From NCBI GenBank assembly GCA_947625015.1, contig CANQMR010000008.1:36852-100851 (forward strand): DNA of 64,000 nt. Direction: 5' to 3'. Position 1 is the first letter of the stretch. Each line of letters begins with the position of its first letter. Made by a program: the position numbers and the translations under genes. Source of the stretch: an uncultured Lachnospiraceae bacterium. GTDB taxonomy: Bacteria > Bacillota > Clostridia > Lachnospirales > Lachnospiraceae. Below, one piece after another: positions 7,799 through 18,032 of this stretch. The notes beneath the pieces are model-generated. The model was given only the letters and a program-made list of their open reading frames with translations, ran no database searches and was not told where the DNA came from.

Positions 7799-8932
7799 AT
7801 GCAGCATTTTTTGTATCAGATAAAAAAGATTCTCCGAAGCCCTATGGTGCTGTTCTGGTCAATCAGCTTTCCGTTAATCTTAGGGACACTGTTTTACTTT
7901 GTGTTTTCCAATCTCAATGAGGCCAGCCTGTTTTCCCGGATTCCCGTAGGGGTGGTGGGAGAAATGGAGGAGCCTTATTTTATGGAAATGCTGAAAGGCG
8001 CCGAGACCGGAGAGGGAAAGGCGATGTTTGAGGTGACTGCCTATGAGCGGGAACCCCAGGCCCAAAAAGCCTTAAAGCAGGATAAGCTTGAGGGATATAT
8101 TTTGATTGCAGATGAAGATTTTGAACTGGTGGTAAAGGATTCTACGGTAAGCGCCTCTATCATAAAGGTCTTTTTGGACCAGTATAAGCAAAACCGCGCG
8201 CTGATAGAGCGGGCAGCCGCGCATAATCCGGAAAAGATACAGGACCTGGTTATGGCCATGCTAAAGGACGGGGAGGTGGAAATCGAGGACATTCCCTTAA
8301 AGGGACAGGACAAGGACCCCTATAACCAGTATTTCTACGCCCTGCTTGCCATGGCCTGCCTGATGGCGGCAGAGGTAGGGGTGCAAAACGGGCTTTCCAT
8401 TCAGGCGGATTTATCTCCTTTGGGAGCCAGAAGAAATGCGTCGGCAAAGGGAAAAATCAGTCAGGTGGTGTCCGATTTTCTGGCCACGCTGTTCATCTAC
8501 TGTGTTCTGATGGCCGGGATTTTGGCGGTTTTGGTCTATGTCTTTCATCGGGACTTTGGCAGCAGCAAAGGGCTGATTTTCTTAGGCGTCTGCGCGGGCT
8601 GCTTTACCGGGCTTGCGGCAGGCACCATGATTGCCGTTGTCTTCCGGGGCTCGCCCCGCGCAAAGGATGCAATTAGCGTTGCCTTTTATATGGCCAGTTC
8701 ATTTTTGGGCGGATTGCAGTGGGTAAAGATTACCTACTATTTAGAGGAAACCTGTCCGATTGTCAACCGGATCAATCCGGCTACCCTGATCGTAAACGCC
8801 TTTAAAAGTCTGGCGGTATTCGGAGATGTTCGGCAGTATTGGATCAATCTGGCTACGCTGGTGGGGATTGGTCTCCTCTTTATCGCAGTCAGTATAGTAA
8901 AGCTGGGGAGGACGAAGTATGCAAGTATTTAA
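7799..8932 (+). CDS. ABC-2 type permease, first subunit
   Basis: This 377-residue membrane protein has the ABC-2 permease layout: one N-terminal membrane segment (about residues 18-38), a long extracytoplasmic domain to about residue 175, then five membrane segments to the end. RBS AGGAGGGG precedes the ATG. It follows the ATPase by 12 bp and overlaps the next permease by 14 bp, so the two permeases are probably coupled and form a heterodimeric channel with the ATPase. Confidence 0.88.
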   Translation: MQHFLYQIKKILRSPMVLFWSISFPLILGTLFYFVFSNLNEASLFSRIPVGVVGEMEEPYFMEMLKGAETGEGKAMFEVTAYEREPQAQKALKQDKLEGYILIADEDFELVVKDSTVSASIIKVFLDQYKQNRALIERAAAHNPEKIQDLVMAMLKDGEVEIEDIPLKGQDKDPYNQYFYALLAMACLMAAEVGVQNGLSIQADLSPLGARRNASAKGKISQVVSDFLATLFIYCVLMAGILAVLVYVFHRDFGSSKGLIFLGVCAGCFTGLAAGTMIAVVFRGSPRAKDAISVAFYMASSFLGGLQWVKITYYLEETCPIVNRINPATLIVNAFKSLAVFGDVRQYWINLATLVGIGLLFIAVSIVKLGRTKYASI

Positions 8933-10085
8933 GACATTTTTTAAGATGTTATATCATTACCGGGGAACAGTAATATTGTATTTGTGCGTTTTTCTGGGCG
9001 CATCTTTGGCGATGTCTTCTGCAAACTCTGTGGATTCCCGGAAGGAGTTTGAGAATACCGGTATCTCTTTCGGACTGGTCGATGAGGAACAGGCGGCCTT
9101 TGGAGAGGCCGTTCGGAAATATTTTGGCGGAGAGCATGAGATAAAGGAGCTTGCCTATGATGAGGAGAAGATAAAAGAGGCGCTTTACTGGAAGGAAATC
9201 AGTTATGTGCTGGTTATCCCCAAAGGCTTTACGGAGAGCCTGCTTTCCGGGCAAAAGGAGAAAATACAGCTAAAACGCATGAAGGTGCCGGGGGTCTATG
9301 AGTCTGACTATTTTGAGGCGGAGCTTGATATGTACCTTTCCAAGTTGACAGGCTTCTTAGAGGCGGGGTATACTTTAGAGGAGGCGGCGGAGGAACTCAA
9401 TCAGTTAAAAAAGGAAGATACCAAAGTGCGCATGGCTTCCTTTGTCAACGCCGACCAGCATGATTTTATTACGGAATTTTTTGTGTATGTGCCATATCTT
9501 TTTATCACCCTGGGTATGAACGGAGCAGGGCTTATCCTGTTTTGCTTTAACAGGCCGGGCGTGAAAGAGCGGACGGAGTGCGGCGCTGCGCCCATAAAAG
9601 CAAGGCTTTTAAGCCTGACTTTGGCTGTGCTTGTATTCGGTCTGATGGAGTTTGCACTGGTGTTTGCCATAGCGGGAATTGCCTCGAAGGGGGCAATCTT
9701 TACGGATGTCCGGCTGCCCTATTTCATGGTGAATATAGGAGTGATGCTGCTGTTTGGCTTAAGCCTTGCCATTTTGACCGGAACCATATCCTCGAATTTG
9801 CAGACCGTAACCGGCTTGACGAATGTCTTAAGTCTGGCGCTCTGTTTCCTGGGCGGGACATTTGTTCCTGTGCAGTTTTTCACCGGCGGAGTGGAACGGG
9901 TGGCCCGGTTTACGCCCGTATACTGGTATACGGTCAATAATGCGGCGATTGGCGCTATCAGTGAGACCTCCGAGGGCATTTTTACGGATTTTCTGCCCCA
10001 GTTGGGCGTCGTTGGCGGTTACGCCCTGGTGGTGTTTGCGGCTGCCGTAGTCTGCATATATCATAAACGGCGGAGGGCGGCATAA
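8919..10085 (+). CDS. ABC-2 type permease, second subunit
   Basis: This 388-residue paralogue of the preceding permease has the same layout: an N-terminal membrane segment, an extracytoplasmic domain (about residues 40-195) and five or six membrane segments, with a short basic tail (HKRRRAA). The ATG at 8919 lies inside the end of the previous gene behind GGGGAGG. It completes the three-gene exporter operon 6854-10085. Confidence 0.88.
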   Translation: MQVFKTFFKMLYHYRGTVILYLCVFLGASLAMSSANSVDSRKEFENTGISFGLVDEEQAAFGEAVRKYFGGEHEIKELAYDEEKIKEALYWKEISYVLVIPKGFTESLLSGQKEKIQLKRMKVPGVYESDYFEAELDMYLSKLTGFLEAGYTLEEAAEELNQLKKEDTKVRMASFVNADQHDFITEFFVYVPYLFITLGMNGAGLILFCFNRPGVKERTECGAAPIKARLLSLTLAVLVFGLMEFALVFAIAGIASKGAIFTDVRLPYFMVNIGVMLLFGLSLAILTGTISSNLQTVTGLTNVLSLALCFLGGTFVPVQFFTGGVERVARFTPVYWYTVNNAAIGAISETSEGIFTDFLPQLGVVGGYALVVFAAAVVCIYHKRRRAA

Positions 10086-10111
10086 AATGTAAGAGTAGGC
10101 AAAAATGTTGC

Positions 10112-10140
10112 TTGAAATTAATTCCTGTCATATATATAAT
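10112..10140 (+). promoter_or_regulatory. Promoter of the surface protein-amidase operon
   Basis: -35 TTGAAA (10112-10117) and -10 TATAAT (10135-10140) are separated by 17 bp, 38 bp before the start of the surface protein. Confidence 0.65.
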
Positions 10141-10178
10141 GATGTAAAAGGATTGGAAATTTCAAGGAGGAGGCGCCT

Positions 10179-13100
10179 ATGAACAGAGAAAGATTATGGT
10201 TTTGCCGGTTTATATTTATGTTGTTGGGTTTTGTGGCAGTGTGGATTCCGTCTGTTGATTCAAAGGCGAGCTACATTGAATTGTCCAAGACTATGTCGGT
10301 AGGAGAGACCTCGTCATTAAGGCCTAATGTTGCTTCTTCATATCCGGGAGCTGTTAATATGACGATTACTCCGGGAGGCTGGAGTCTTTCAGGTACAGCG
10401 GTATCCATTGTTTCCCAGAATGGTGAATCCTGTGTAATAAAGGCGAATGCTGTCGGAACTGCAACTGTTATCTATAGGGTGACGGTATCAATTCGGTATT
10501 CTGTTATGGTAGGAGGAAAGATAAAGTGGTATACCAACAGCGACGCCCATACATATGCGTATAATATTACCGTATGCAATGAGCATACGCTTTATTTTGA
10601 TGCTAATGGAGGCACAGTTTCCCCTGTCTCGCAGAAGATAAAATATGGAGGCAGCACGACTTACGGAACATTACCCCATCCGGTAAGACAGGGATATGTA
10701 TTTGACGGTTGGTATACTGAGCGCACAGGCGGGAAGAAGGTAACAGAGAATAGTGTGGTAAGTGTCAATGCAGACCACACCCTCTATGCGCATTGGACAA
10801 AGGATTATTACTATACCATCCATTTTGACAGCAACGGTGGTACAGGCGATAAGCTGGAAGATATGGTTTGCAAATACGCATACCCCTACAAAATCCCTAC
10901 TAATCCTTATGTGCGTCCGGGATATCGATTTATAGGCTGGGGAACATCTCCGTCAGCTTCTTCCGGCACAATATACGATGAGAAACAATCCATATCGAAT
11001 TTACTTCAATCTGCAGGAACGATTACACTTTATGCCTTGTGGACAGATGAGCCTTATGGGTCGGGACATATAGATGGTACAGATATTGACTGGAAAGTTA
11101 CGGCTGATGAGGAATTGGTTATAAACGGGAGCGGAACGATAACGAAAGATAAAGAGTGGAGCCATTATATAGGACATATAAAAGGCGTTACCCTCAATGC
11201 GGGTATTACGGCGATAGGTGACTATGCGTTTGATTCGATTTCTTTCCAGACAATACAGCTTCCGGACACTCTTGAAACGATAGGAAGAGGAGTGTTTGAC
11301 AGTAATTATGAGCTGAAAGAGATACGGATACCGGCTTCCGTGAAGGTCATTTATCCAGATGCTTTTATGGGATATATACATAATCAAGGTTTGTACTATG
11401 TGGGCTGTATGCATTTAAAAAACATTTTTGTTGATAAAGATAACCCATACTACACAGATGTGGATGGTGTTTTGTTTAACCGTGAGCGAACGGAACTAAT
11501 CGTTTATCCCCCCGAACATGATAATACAAGTTATATTATTCCTTCCGGTGTGGAGAAGATAATGCCATATGCTTTTTGTGGCACAGTGTACTGGCTTAAA
11601 AAAATTATAGTGCCTGCGTCGGTTAAGTTGATTGGTATGTATGGTTTTTATTCTTCTGATGTTGAGGAAATTTATTTCCGCGGAGATCTGCCGGAATTGC
11701 AGAACCCATCTGCTTCCCGTGCTTTTGAATATGTTGAAGCAACAGTGTATTATCCTGCATCTCTTGGTTCAAAATTGCCCAGCAATGCTATATACTATAA
11801 ATATGCCAGCTACAGAAGTAAAGCTACAGATCCGAAACTGACCTTTTCCACTATATCCCTTCATGATACTATAGCGGATTGTGTTGTAGAGCCGTCAGAG
11901 GAGTGCGTTTACAATGGGGAGGCGCTGACACCGAAGCTGTATGTGTCAGACGGTGGTCTGCTGTTGGAGAAGGGAGTGGATTATGAGGTATCCTGTGAGA
12001 ACAATATTAATGCGGGAACCGGAATGGCGACAGTCAAAGGCATAGGGGAATACTCAGGCGAAAAGAATGTGGAGTTTACAATCCTGAAAGCAGAGCAGTC
12101 GATAAAGGTTAAATCCCCTGAAACGGTAGAGTCGGAAAAGAGTATAGAGATTGAAGAAGTTTCTTCGGCATTTGGTGATATAACTTACAAGAGTAATAAT
12201 CCGAATATTGCGGAGGTTGATGAAAAAGGCAGGATTACCGGACATAAGGTAGGGAAGGCAGCTATTGTGGTAAGCGCCGCAGGAGATGATAACCATGAAG
12301 CCGGTGAGTATGTGCTAAATATTACAGTCAGCCATAATAGTTCTATCCCGCCGGAGAGCCTTGTCGCTCAAAAGGGGGTGTTGGCTTCCCATATAGGGAT
12401 GCCTGTTAGCTTGACTGACCTGACAGTTACTGCCAATTACCGGGATGGATATAGTCAGCCGGTAACCGGATATACCACAAATGTCGGTAGCCTTGATGTG
12501 AATACTGTGGGCGAAAAGGAGCTTATAATATCCTATAAGAAAAACGGAAGTGTCGTTCAGACGAAATTAAAAATTAATGTGGAGGATCATACGGCAGGAA
12601 AACCGGTTCGTGAGAATGAGAAAGACGGCGGATACGATGAAGTGGTGTATTGTAGTGTTTGTCATGCGGAAATAAGCCGCCAACAGAAGCAGCAAAACCA
12701 AAATCAGCTTTCTGTTCAGATAAGCAGTAATACTTATGTGTTGAATCAGGGCAGCATGACTGCGGCATTTAAAGCTACAAAGAGTAAATCATCTAAAGTT
12801 AAAGTTCCTGCAACGGTTAAAGCAAACGGGCAGGTATACAAGGTGACTTCCATAGCAAGCAAAGCCTTTGCGAAGAATAAGAGACTTAAGAAGGTGGAGC
12901 TTGGTAAGAATATAGAAACCATTGAAAGTTCTGCATTTTTCGGCTGCAGGAAGTTAAAGAGCATAATATGTAATTCAAAACTGAAAAAGATAGGAAACAG
13001 CGCTTTTGAGGGATGTACTGCACTGAAAAAGATAATATTTCCGTCAAAGCTTAAAAGTATAGGGAAGAAGGCATTCAAAGACTGTAAAAAGCTATCCACA

Positions 13101-13259
13101 GTGCAGTTTAAAGGAAAAACACCGCCTTCTTTCGGAAAGGACTGTTTTAAGGGAATAGATAAAAAGGCCGGATTTAAGGTTCCTTCTAAGGCGAAGAAAA
13201 TATACGAAAAGAAACTGACCGGTAAAACAGGAAAGAAAAAAACCATGACAATTAAATAG
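10179..13259 (+). CDS. Large secreted surface protein: InlB repeats, BspA-type leucine-rich repeats, Ig-like domains
   Basis: The 1026-residue protein begins with a signal peptide (about residues 1-30) behind AAGGAGGAGG. Next come an Ig-like (Big_2-type) region (about 31-135), two InlB B-repeats (LYFDANGG...GWYTE and IHFDSNGG...GWGTS, about 140-290), and a BspA-type leucine-rich repeat block (about 295-530) with ...AFDSISFQTIQLPDTLETIG-like units. Two further Ig-like domains (about 570-800), a small CxxC module (VYCSVCHAEISR) and a second LRR block rich in Lys (about 870-1000) follow. No LPxTG anchor is seen, so it is released or held non-covalently, perhaps through its basic C-terminus. It is probably an adhesin. 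The amidase gene follows at 23 bp. Confidence 0.85.
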   Translation: MNRERLWFCRFIFMLLGFVAVWIPSVDSKASYIELSKTMSVGETSSLRPNVASSYPGAVNMTITPGGWSLSGTAVSIVSQNGESCVIKANAVGTATVIYRVTVSIRYSVMVGGKIKWYTNSDAHTYAYNITVCNEHTLYFDANGGTVSPVSQKIKYGGSTTYGTLPHPVRQGYVFDGWYTERTGGKKVTENSVVSVNADHTLYAHWTKDYYYTIHFDSNGGTGDKLEDMVCKYAYPYKIPTNPYVRPGYRFIGWGTSPSASSGTIYDEKQSISNLLQSAGTITLYALWTDEPYGSGHIDGTDIDWKVTADEELVINGSGTITKDKEWSHYIGHIKGVTLNAGITAIGDYAFDSISFQTIQLPDTLETIGRGVFDSNYELKEIRIPASVKVIYPDAFMGYIHNQGLYYVGCMHLKNIFVDKDNPYYTDVDGVLFNRERTELIVYPPEHDNTSYIIPSGVEKIMPYAFCGTVYWLKKIIVPASVKLIGMYGFYSSDVEEIYFRGDLPELQNPSASRAFEYVEATVYYPASLGSKLPSNAIYYKYASYRSKATDPKLTFSTISLHDTIADCVVEPSEECVYNGEALTPKLYVSDGGLLLEKGVDYEVSCENNINAGTGMATVKGIGEYSGEKNVEFTILKAEQSIKVKSPETVESEKSIEIEEVSSAFGDITYKSNNPNIAEVDEKGRITGHKVGKAAIVVSAAGDDNHEAGEYVLNITVSHNSSIPPESLVAQKGVLASHIGMPVSLTDLTVTANYRDGYSQPVTGYTTNVGSLDVNTVGEKELIISYKKNGSVVQTKLKINVEDHTAGKPVRENEKDGGYDEVVYCSVCHAEISRQQKQQNQNQLSVQISSNTYVLNQGSMTAAFKATKSKSSKVKVPATVKANGQVYKVTSIASKAFAKNKRLKKVELGKNIETIESSAFFGCRKLKSIICNSKLKKIGNSAFEGCTALKKIIFPSKLKSIGKKAFKDCKKLSTVQFKGKTPPSFGKDCFKGIDKKAGFKVPSKAKKIYEKKLTGKTGKKKTMTIK

Positions 13260-13282
13260 TAAGAATAAGAAAGAGGATATAT

Positions 13283-14542
13283 ATGCAAAGGTCGTTTAAG
13301 GTATTCTTAAGTATATGTTTAATTTGGCTGGGGGTGTGCCTGTGGGGTTTGCAGGCGTCCGCCCGGACGGTTGCCATTGCCCTAGACCCGGGGCATGGGG
13401 GTGAGGAAGAGGGGGCCATGTACTACGGTTTGCTGGAAAAGGATTTGAACCTGAAAATGGCAAAGTTTCTCAAGGAGGAGCTTTCCCGGTATCCGGAAGC
13501 GGAGGTGATGCTGACCAGAGAGGAAGACGAGCAGGTGCCCCTCTATGAACGGGCCCGCCGGGCTTCGGAGGGCGGGGCGGACATCTTAATCAGCCTTCAT
13601 TTCAACGCCAGCGTGTCCCACCAGTCTAAGGGAGCGTCTGTGTATATCACAACGGCAGAAGCCTATCGGGAAAATCTCAGGCATTTTGCAGATTATCTGT
13701 TGGGGGAATTTGAGGCTGTCGGCCTTGATAATGCGGGAACCTTTGCCAGAGTGACCCAGATGGGCGGAAGGCGCGGGGACGGAAGCTTTGACGACTATTA
13801 CGGGGTAATCCGCCATGCCGTCAATTACGGTATGCCCGCGATGATTATTGAGCACTGTTACATGGATGCGGAAGCAGATAAGTCTTTTTTTGCCTCCGAG
13901 GAAGGACTTAGAAAGCTGGCGAAGGCAGACGCCAACGGCATTGCGGCTTACTACGGGCTTCAGGCTGCCGACGGAACCACTGTCACTCCGAAGACGGCAA
14001 AGAAATACGGCGCTACAACCAAGGCTTTGGAGAACGGTTATTATGAGGCGCCGGAGATAACCGGACTTCGGTTGCTCCAATATGACGGCATGACGATGGG
14101 GAAGGCCAGATTTCAGGTAAGCGTGGAGGACGGCGTCGGCGTCACATCCATTTATCTTGTGTATAAGCATAGGGAAACCGGAGCTTCGGCGGAATTTTCC
14201 CTGATTTTGCCGGAAAGTCTGATGACGGGAACCTATGAATTAGAGGCGTATATTCCGCCGTATCTGGAACTGGGGAAATACGACCTTTCCTATATCGGCG
14301 CCTACAATGCGTCGGGGTATGACGCAGGCTATAATTATGCCGGCGGTTCCATGGTGGGCTTTGGAAAATGCGACTGGCTTAACAGCTTTTCCTATGGACA
14401 GGAGGCGGATTTGACAGTGACAAAAAAGGGAACATTAGCAGATTTGCATTTAGATAAAATTATCCGCAGACTTGCTGCGGATATGGAAAGCGGCCTTGGC
14501 CGCTGGCAGTCTCTTAATCTGGCGCCGGCGGGAAGGAAGTAA
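13283..14542 (+). CDS. N-acetylmuramoyl-L-alanine amidase (Amidase_3), secreted
   Basis: This 419-residue protein has a signal peptide (about residues 1-27) followed directly by a zinc amidase domain. Zinc ligands are His38 in DPGHGG, Glu52 in GLLEKDLN and His106 in SLHFNA; the catalytic Glu is E190 in IIEHCY. The enzyme cleaves the bond between MurNAc and L-Ala in peptidoglycan. The C-terminal part (about residues 245-370) is an Ig-like or GW-like beta domain that may bind the wall. It is co-transcribed with the large surface protein, so it may help place that protein or remodel wall around it. Confidence 0.92.
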   Translation: MQRSFKVFLSICLIWLGVCLWGLQASARTVAIALDPGHGGEEEGAMYYGLLEKDLNLKMAKFLKEELSRYPEAEVMLTREEDEQVPLYERARRASEGGADILISLHFNASVSHQSKGASVYITTAEAYRENLRHFADYLLGEFEAVGLDNAGTFARVTQMGGRRGDGSFDDYYGVIRHAVNYGMPAMIIEHCYMDAEADKSFFASEEGLRKLAKADANGIAAYYGLQAADGTTVTPKTAKKYGATTKALENGYYEAPEITGLRLLQYDGMTMGKARFQVSVEDGVGVTSIYLVYKHRETGASAEFSLILPESLMTGTYELEAYIPPYLELGKYDLSYIGAYNASGYDAGYNYAGGSMVGFGKCDWLNSFSYGQEADLTVTKKGTLADLHLDKIIRRLAADMESGLGRWQSLNLAPAGRK

Positions 14543-14548
14543 ATATAT

Positions 14549-14899
14549 TTACCCTTCGATAAATTTCTCATATTCCGTAAATACGGAGTCAAAGATACCG
14601 GCCAGCCCGACAAATTCACAACCGTAACGGTACAGACCATTTTCTAATTCAGTCCTGTGGAGAATCTTGACAACGGTCAACAGCTTTTGGTCCGAGTTCT
14701 CCAACAAAATGGTGGCGTTGAAATAATAGTCGTTGGGAATAAAGGTTGTCGTCGTAAATCCGATTCCCGCCTTGGAAATATCAAATACATCAATCTGGGC
14801 GTTCAAATCATGGATTACATCATTGTCCTGCTTGAAAACCTCGGATACTTCTAACTTTAACTGAATCGGTAATCTTTTATATCGTCTCTTCTCCTGCAT
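14549..14899 (-). CDS. PilZ-domain protein, c-di-GMP receptor
   Basis: This 116-residue protein is essentially a single PilZ domain with both c-di-GMP-binding motifs: RRYKR (RxxxR) near the N-terminus and DISKAGIG (D/NxSxxG). ATG 14899 is preferred to 14917 because GGAGGAG lies 7 nt upstream. It converges on the amidase gene with a 6-bp gap. Overlapping TATAAT boxes on the minus strand (14920-14930) may be its -10. It could read out the second messenger controlled by the HD-GYP protein at 32119-33144. Confidence 0.9.
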   Translation of the reverse strand: MQEKRRYKRLPIQLKLEVSEVFKQDNDVIHDLNAQIDVFDISKAGIGFTTTTFIPNDYYFNATILLENSDQKLLTVVKILHRTELENGLYRYGCEFVGLAGIFDSVFTEYEKFIEG

Positions 14900-14980
14900 G
14901 GCATATCTCCTCCGCATACATTATATTATAAAGCATTGTAGCATAAAACAATAAAAATAACAAATAAAATCCGATATCCA

Positions 14981-15009
14981 TTGACAGTTTTATGAAAAAA
15001 GGATAACAT
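14981..15009 (+). promoter_or_regulatory. Promoter of purF-purB
   Basis: -35 TTGACA (14981-14986) and -10 TAACAT (15004-15009) are separated by 17 bp. The short leader (about 60 nt) leaves no room for a purine riboswitch. Confidence 0.65.
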
Positions 15010-15075
15010 AAAAGCCGGTATCTGATGTGATTCAGAGAGCATATTGACAAGTGATAAATAGTAGGAGACTTTTAC

Positions 15076-16545
15076 ATGAGCGATATTATGGATTACAGCT
15101 TTGATGAGGATGCGCTCCATGAGGAGTGCGGGGTTTTCGGTATTTATGATTTTGACGGCGGTGATGTGGCGGCTTCCATTTATTACGGACTGTTTGCCTT
15201 GCAGCATAGGGGACAGGAGAGCTGCGGGATTGCAGTGTCAGATACGGAGGGACCGAAGGGAAAGGTGCTTTCCGCTAAGGGCATGGGGCTCGTCAATGAG
15301 GTGTTTACGCCGGAGGATTTAGACAAGCTAAAGGGCAACATCGGGGTAGGCCATGTCCGCTATTCTACAGCGGGCGCTTCCACCAGAGAGAATGCCCAAC
15401 CTTTGGTTTTAAATTATGTAAAGGGAACTTTGGGACTGGCCCATAACGGCAATCTGGTCAATGCGCCGGAGCTTCGGCGGGAGTTAGAGCTTAACGGGGC
15501 GATTTTCCAGACCACCATTGACTCGGAGGTCATTGCCTATCACATTGCCAGGGAGCGGGTGAAGGCCCCCAATGTGGAACAGGCGGTATTGCAGGCACTC
15601 AAGAAGGTAAAGGGTTCCTACTCTTTGATTATTATGAGCCCCCGGAAGCTGATTGGGGCAAGAGATCCATTCGGGTTCCGTCCTCTTTGCATTGGCAGGC
15701 GGAACAATACCTACATACTGGCCTCTGAAAGCTGCGCCTTAGACACTATCGGGGCGGAGTTTGTGCGGGATGTGGAGCCGGGAGAGATGGTAGCCATATC
15801 GCCGGAAAATGGTCTTGTATCCTATAGGGATATGTGTCAGGACAAACATGCGAGATGCATTTTTGAATATATCTATTTTGCGAGACCGGACAGCGTTTTT
15901 GATAAAATGAGCGTCTATGAGTCGAGGATTATTGCCGGAAGATGTCTTGCCAAGGACTCCCCTGTGGAGGCGGATTTGGTGGTGGGCGTGCCGGAGTCCG
16001 GCAATGCGGCGGCGTTAGGCTATTCCCTGGAATCAGGGATTCCCTATGGAACGGCGTTTGTCAAGAACAGCTATGTGGGAAGGACATTTATTAAGCCCAA
16101 ACAGAGCCAGCGGGAGTCCAGCGTACAGGTAAAGCTGAATGTGTTAAAGGACGCCGTTAAGGGCAAGCGGGTGATTATGATTGACGATTCCATTGTCCGG
16201 GGAACCACCTCTGACCGGATTGTCAGCATGTTAAAAGAAGCAGGGGCAACGGAAGTGCATGTGCGGATTTCGTCGCCGCCTTTTTTGCACCCTTGTTATT
16301 TCGGAACCGATATTCCCAGTGAGGACCAGTTGATTGCCCACAACCGCACTACGGAGGAAATCCGGGAGATATTAGGAGCGGATTCGTTAGGGTATTTAAG
16401 GTTGGAACGGCTTAAGGAGCTGTCTGCCGGAAGGCAGTACTGCGACGGCTGCTTTAGCGGCAATTATCCGTTAGAGCCGCCGAAGGAGGACATACGGGGG
16501 GAGCATGACGCCACCGTAAGAGAGAACAGGAAGAAAAGGATATAG
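15076..16545 (+). CDS. purF: Amidophosphoribosyltransferase
   Basis: This 489-residue enzyme catalyses the first step of de novo purine synthesis, PRPP plus glutamine to phosphoribosylamine. A 17-residue propeptide precedes the nucleophile Cys18 (EECGVFGIYDF), as in the B. subtilis-type enzyme. The glutaminase site is intact (RYSTAG, LAHNGNL), the PRPP loop is MIDDSIVRGTT, and the C-terminal CDGC plus upstream Cys residues fit the 4Fe-4S ligands. AGGAG lies just upstream. purB follows at 13 bp. A glutaminase-deficient paralogue lies at 30319-31728. Confidence 0.97.
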   Translation: MSDIMDYSFDEDALHEECGVFGIYDFDGGDVAASIYYGLFALQHRGQESCGIAVSDTEGPKGKVLSAKGMGLVNEVFTPEDLDKLKGNIGVGHVRYSTAGASTRENAQPLVLNYVKGTLGLAHNGNLVNAPELRRELELNGAIFQTTIDSEVIAYHIARERVKAPNVEQAVLQALKKVKGSYSLIIMSPRKLIGARDPFGFRPLCIGRRNNTYILASESCALDTIGAEFVRDVEPGEMVAISPENGLVSYRDMCQDKHARCIFEYIYFARPDSVFDKMSVYESRIIAGRCLAKDSPVEADLVVGVPESGNAAALGYSLESGIPYGTAFVKNSYVGRTFIKPKQSQRESSVQVKLNVLKDAVKGKRVIMIDDSIVRGTTSDRIVSMLKEAGATEVHVRISSPPFLHPCYFGTDIPSEDQLIAHNRTTEEIREILGADSLGYLRLERLKELSAGRQYCDGCFSGNYPLEPPKEDIRGEHDATVRENRKKRI

Positions 16546-16558
16546 ATGAGGAGGAAGT

Positions 16559-18007
16559 ATGAAGGATAAGTATGTAAGCCCATTGTCAGAGAGGTATGCC
16601 AGCCGGGAGATGCAGTATATTTTCTCGCCGGATATGAAGTTTAAGACTTGGAGAAAGCTGTGGATTGCATTAGCGGAGACGGAGCACGAGCTGGGATTGT
16701 CAGAAAACGGCAAGCCGGTCATTACGGAGGAACAGATTGAAGAGCTGAAGGCTTTTCAGAATGATATTAATTATGATGTGGCGAGAAAACGGGAAAAACA
16801 GGTGCGTCATGATGTGATGAGCCATGTCTACGCCTACGGCAAGCAGTGTCCGGCGGCGGCGGGCATTATACATTTAGGCGCGACCAGCTGCTATGTAGGG
16901 GACAATACGGATGTAATCATTATGACCGAAGCGATGAAATTAGTCCGTAAGAAGCTGTTGAATGTCATCAATGAGCTTTCCCAATTTGCGATGAAATATA
17001 AGGATCTGCCAACCCTTGCCTTTACGCATTTCCAGCCTGCGCAGCCCACGACCGTAGGAAAGCGGGCAACCCTCTGGTTAGAGGATTTAATGCTGGATTT
17101 ATCCGATTTGGAATATATGATCAGCCAGCAGAAACTCTTAGGCTGTAAGGGGACGACAGGAACCCAGGCCAGCTTTATGGAGCTGTTTGACGGGGATCAC
17201 GATACAGTGAGAAAGATTGACGGCATGATTGCCGAGAAGATGGGATTTAAGGAGTGCTATCCCGTCTCCGGACAGACCTATTCCCGGAAGGTGGACACAA
17301 GGGTGCTGAATGTGTTAAGCGGCATTGCGCAAAGCGCCCATAAGTTCTCCAACGATATCCGTCTGCTCCAGCATTTAAAGGAGATTGAGGAGCCTTTTGA
17401 AAAGAACCAGATCGGTTCCTCTGCCATGGCCTACAAGCGGAACCCCATGCGGTCTGAACGGATTGCCTCTCTTGCCAATTATGTTATGGCAGATGCGTTA
17501 AATCCGGCGATTACAGCGGCAACCCAGTGGTTTGAACGGACGCTGGACGACTCCGCCAACAAGCGCATTTCCATTCCGGAGGCATTTCTTGCAGTGGACG
17601 GGATTTTGGATCTGTATTTAAATGTAGTGGACGGGTTGGTGGTATATGACAAGGTTATCTATCAGCGGTTCATGAAGGAGATTCCGTTTATGGCGACAGA
17701 GAATATTATGATGGACGCAGTAAAGCGGGGCGGTGACCGCCAGGAGCTTCACGAGCGGATTCGGGAACATTCGATGGCTGCCGGCGCAGTAGTCAAGCAG
17801 GAAGGCAAAGAAAATGACTTGGTTGACCGTATCGCAGGCGATCCGGCCTTTGGCATGACAAAGGAAATGATTGTGGAATTGTTAGAGCCAAAGAATTTTG
17901 TGGGAAGGGCGCCGCAGCAGACAGAGGAGTTTATCACAGAGGTGGTTAAACCTGTGCTTGCCGCAAACAGCGACCTTCTGGGCATGACGGCAGAGATTAC
18001 CGTATAA
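16559..18007 (+). CDS. purB: Adenylosuccinate lyase
   Basis: This 482-residue enzyme splits SAICAR and adenylosuccinate, releasing fumarate, in purine synthesis. The fumarase/lyase signature GSSAMAYKRNP is present, as are the TFSRQ-like substrate loop (VSGQTYSRK) and the HFQPAQPTT segment with active-site His. It follows purF by 13 bp behind GAGGAGG and is closed by a strong terminator. Confidence 0.96.
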   Translation: MKDKYVSPLSERYASREMQYIFSPDMKFKTWRKLWIALAETEHELGLSENGKPVITEEQIEELKAFQNDINYDVARKREKQVRHDVMSHVYAYGKQCPAAAGIIHLGATSCYVGDNTDVIIMTEAMKLVRKKLLNVINELSQFAMKYKDLPTLAFTHFQPAQPTTVGKRATLWLEDLMLDLSDLEYMISQQKLLGCKGTTGTQASFMELFDGDHDTVRKIDGMIAEKMGFKECYPVSGQTYSRKVDTRVLNVLSGIAQSAHKFSNDIRLLQHLKEIEEPFEKNQIGSSAMAYKRNPMRSERIASLANYVMADALNPAITAATQWFERTLDDSANKRISIPEAFLAVDGILDLYLNVVDGLVVYDKVIYQRFMKEIPFMATENIMMDAVKRGGDRQELHERIREHSMAAGAVVKQEGKENDLVDRIAGDPAFGMTKEMIVELLEPKNFVGRAPQQTEEFITEVVKPVLAANSDLLGMTAEITV

Positions 18008-18032
18008 GAGATAAATTCAATCGATATAAAGC

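Noticed and set aside
12746..13288. Minus-strand hydrophobic open frame under the LRR protein
   Set aside because: It is an antisense reading of a Lys-rich region, which gives Phe/Leu-rich frames; there is no ribosome site.
16496..16501. 6-G run in purF and similar 6-base G/C runs (11508, 26922, 44022)
   Set aside because: These are shorter than 7, in conserved or GC-richer genes, and in frame. They are not convincing slippage sites.
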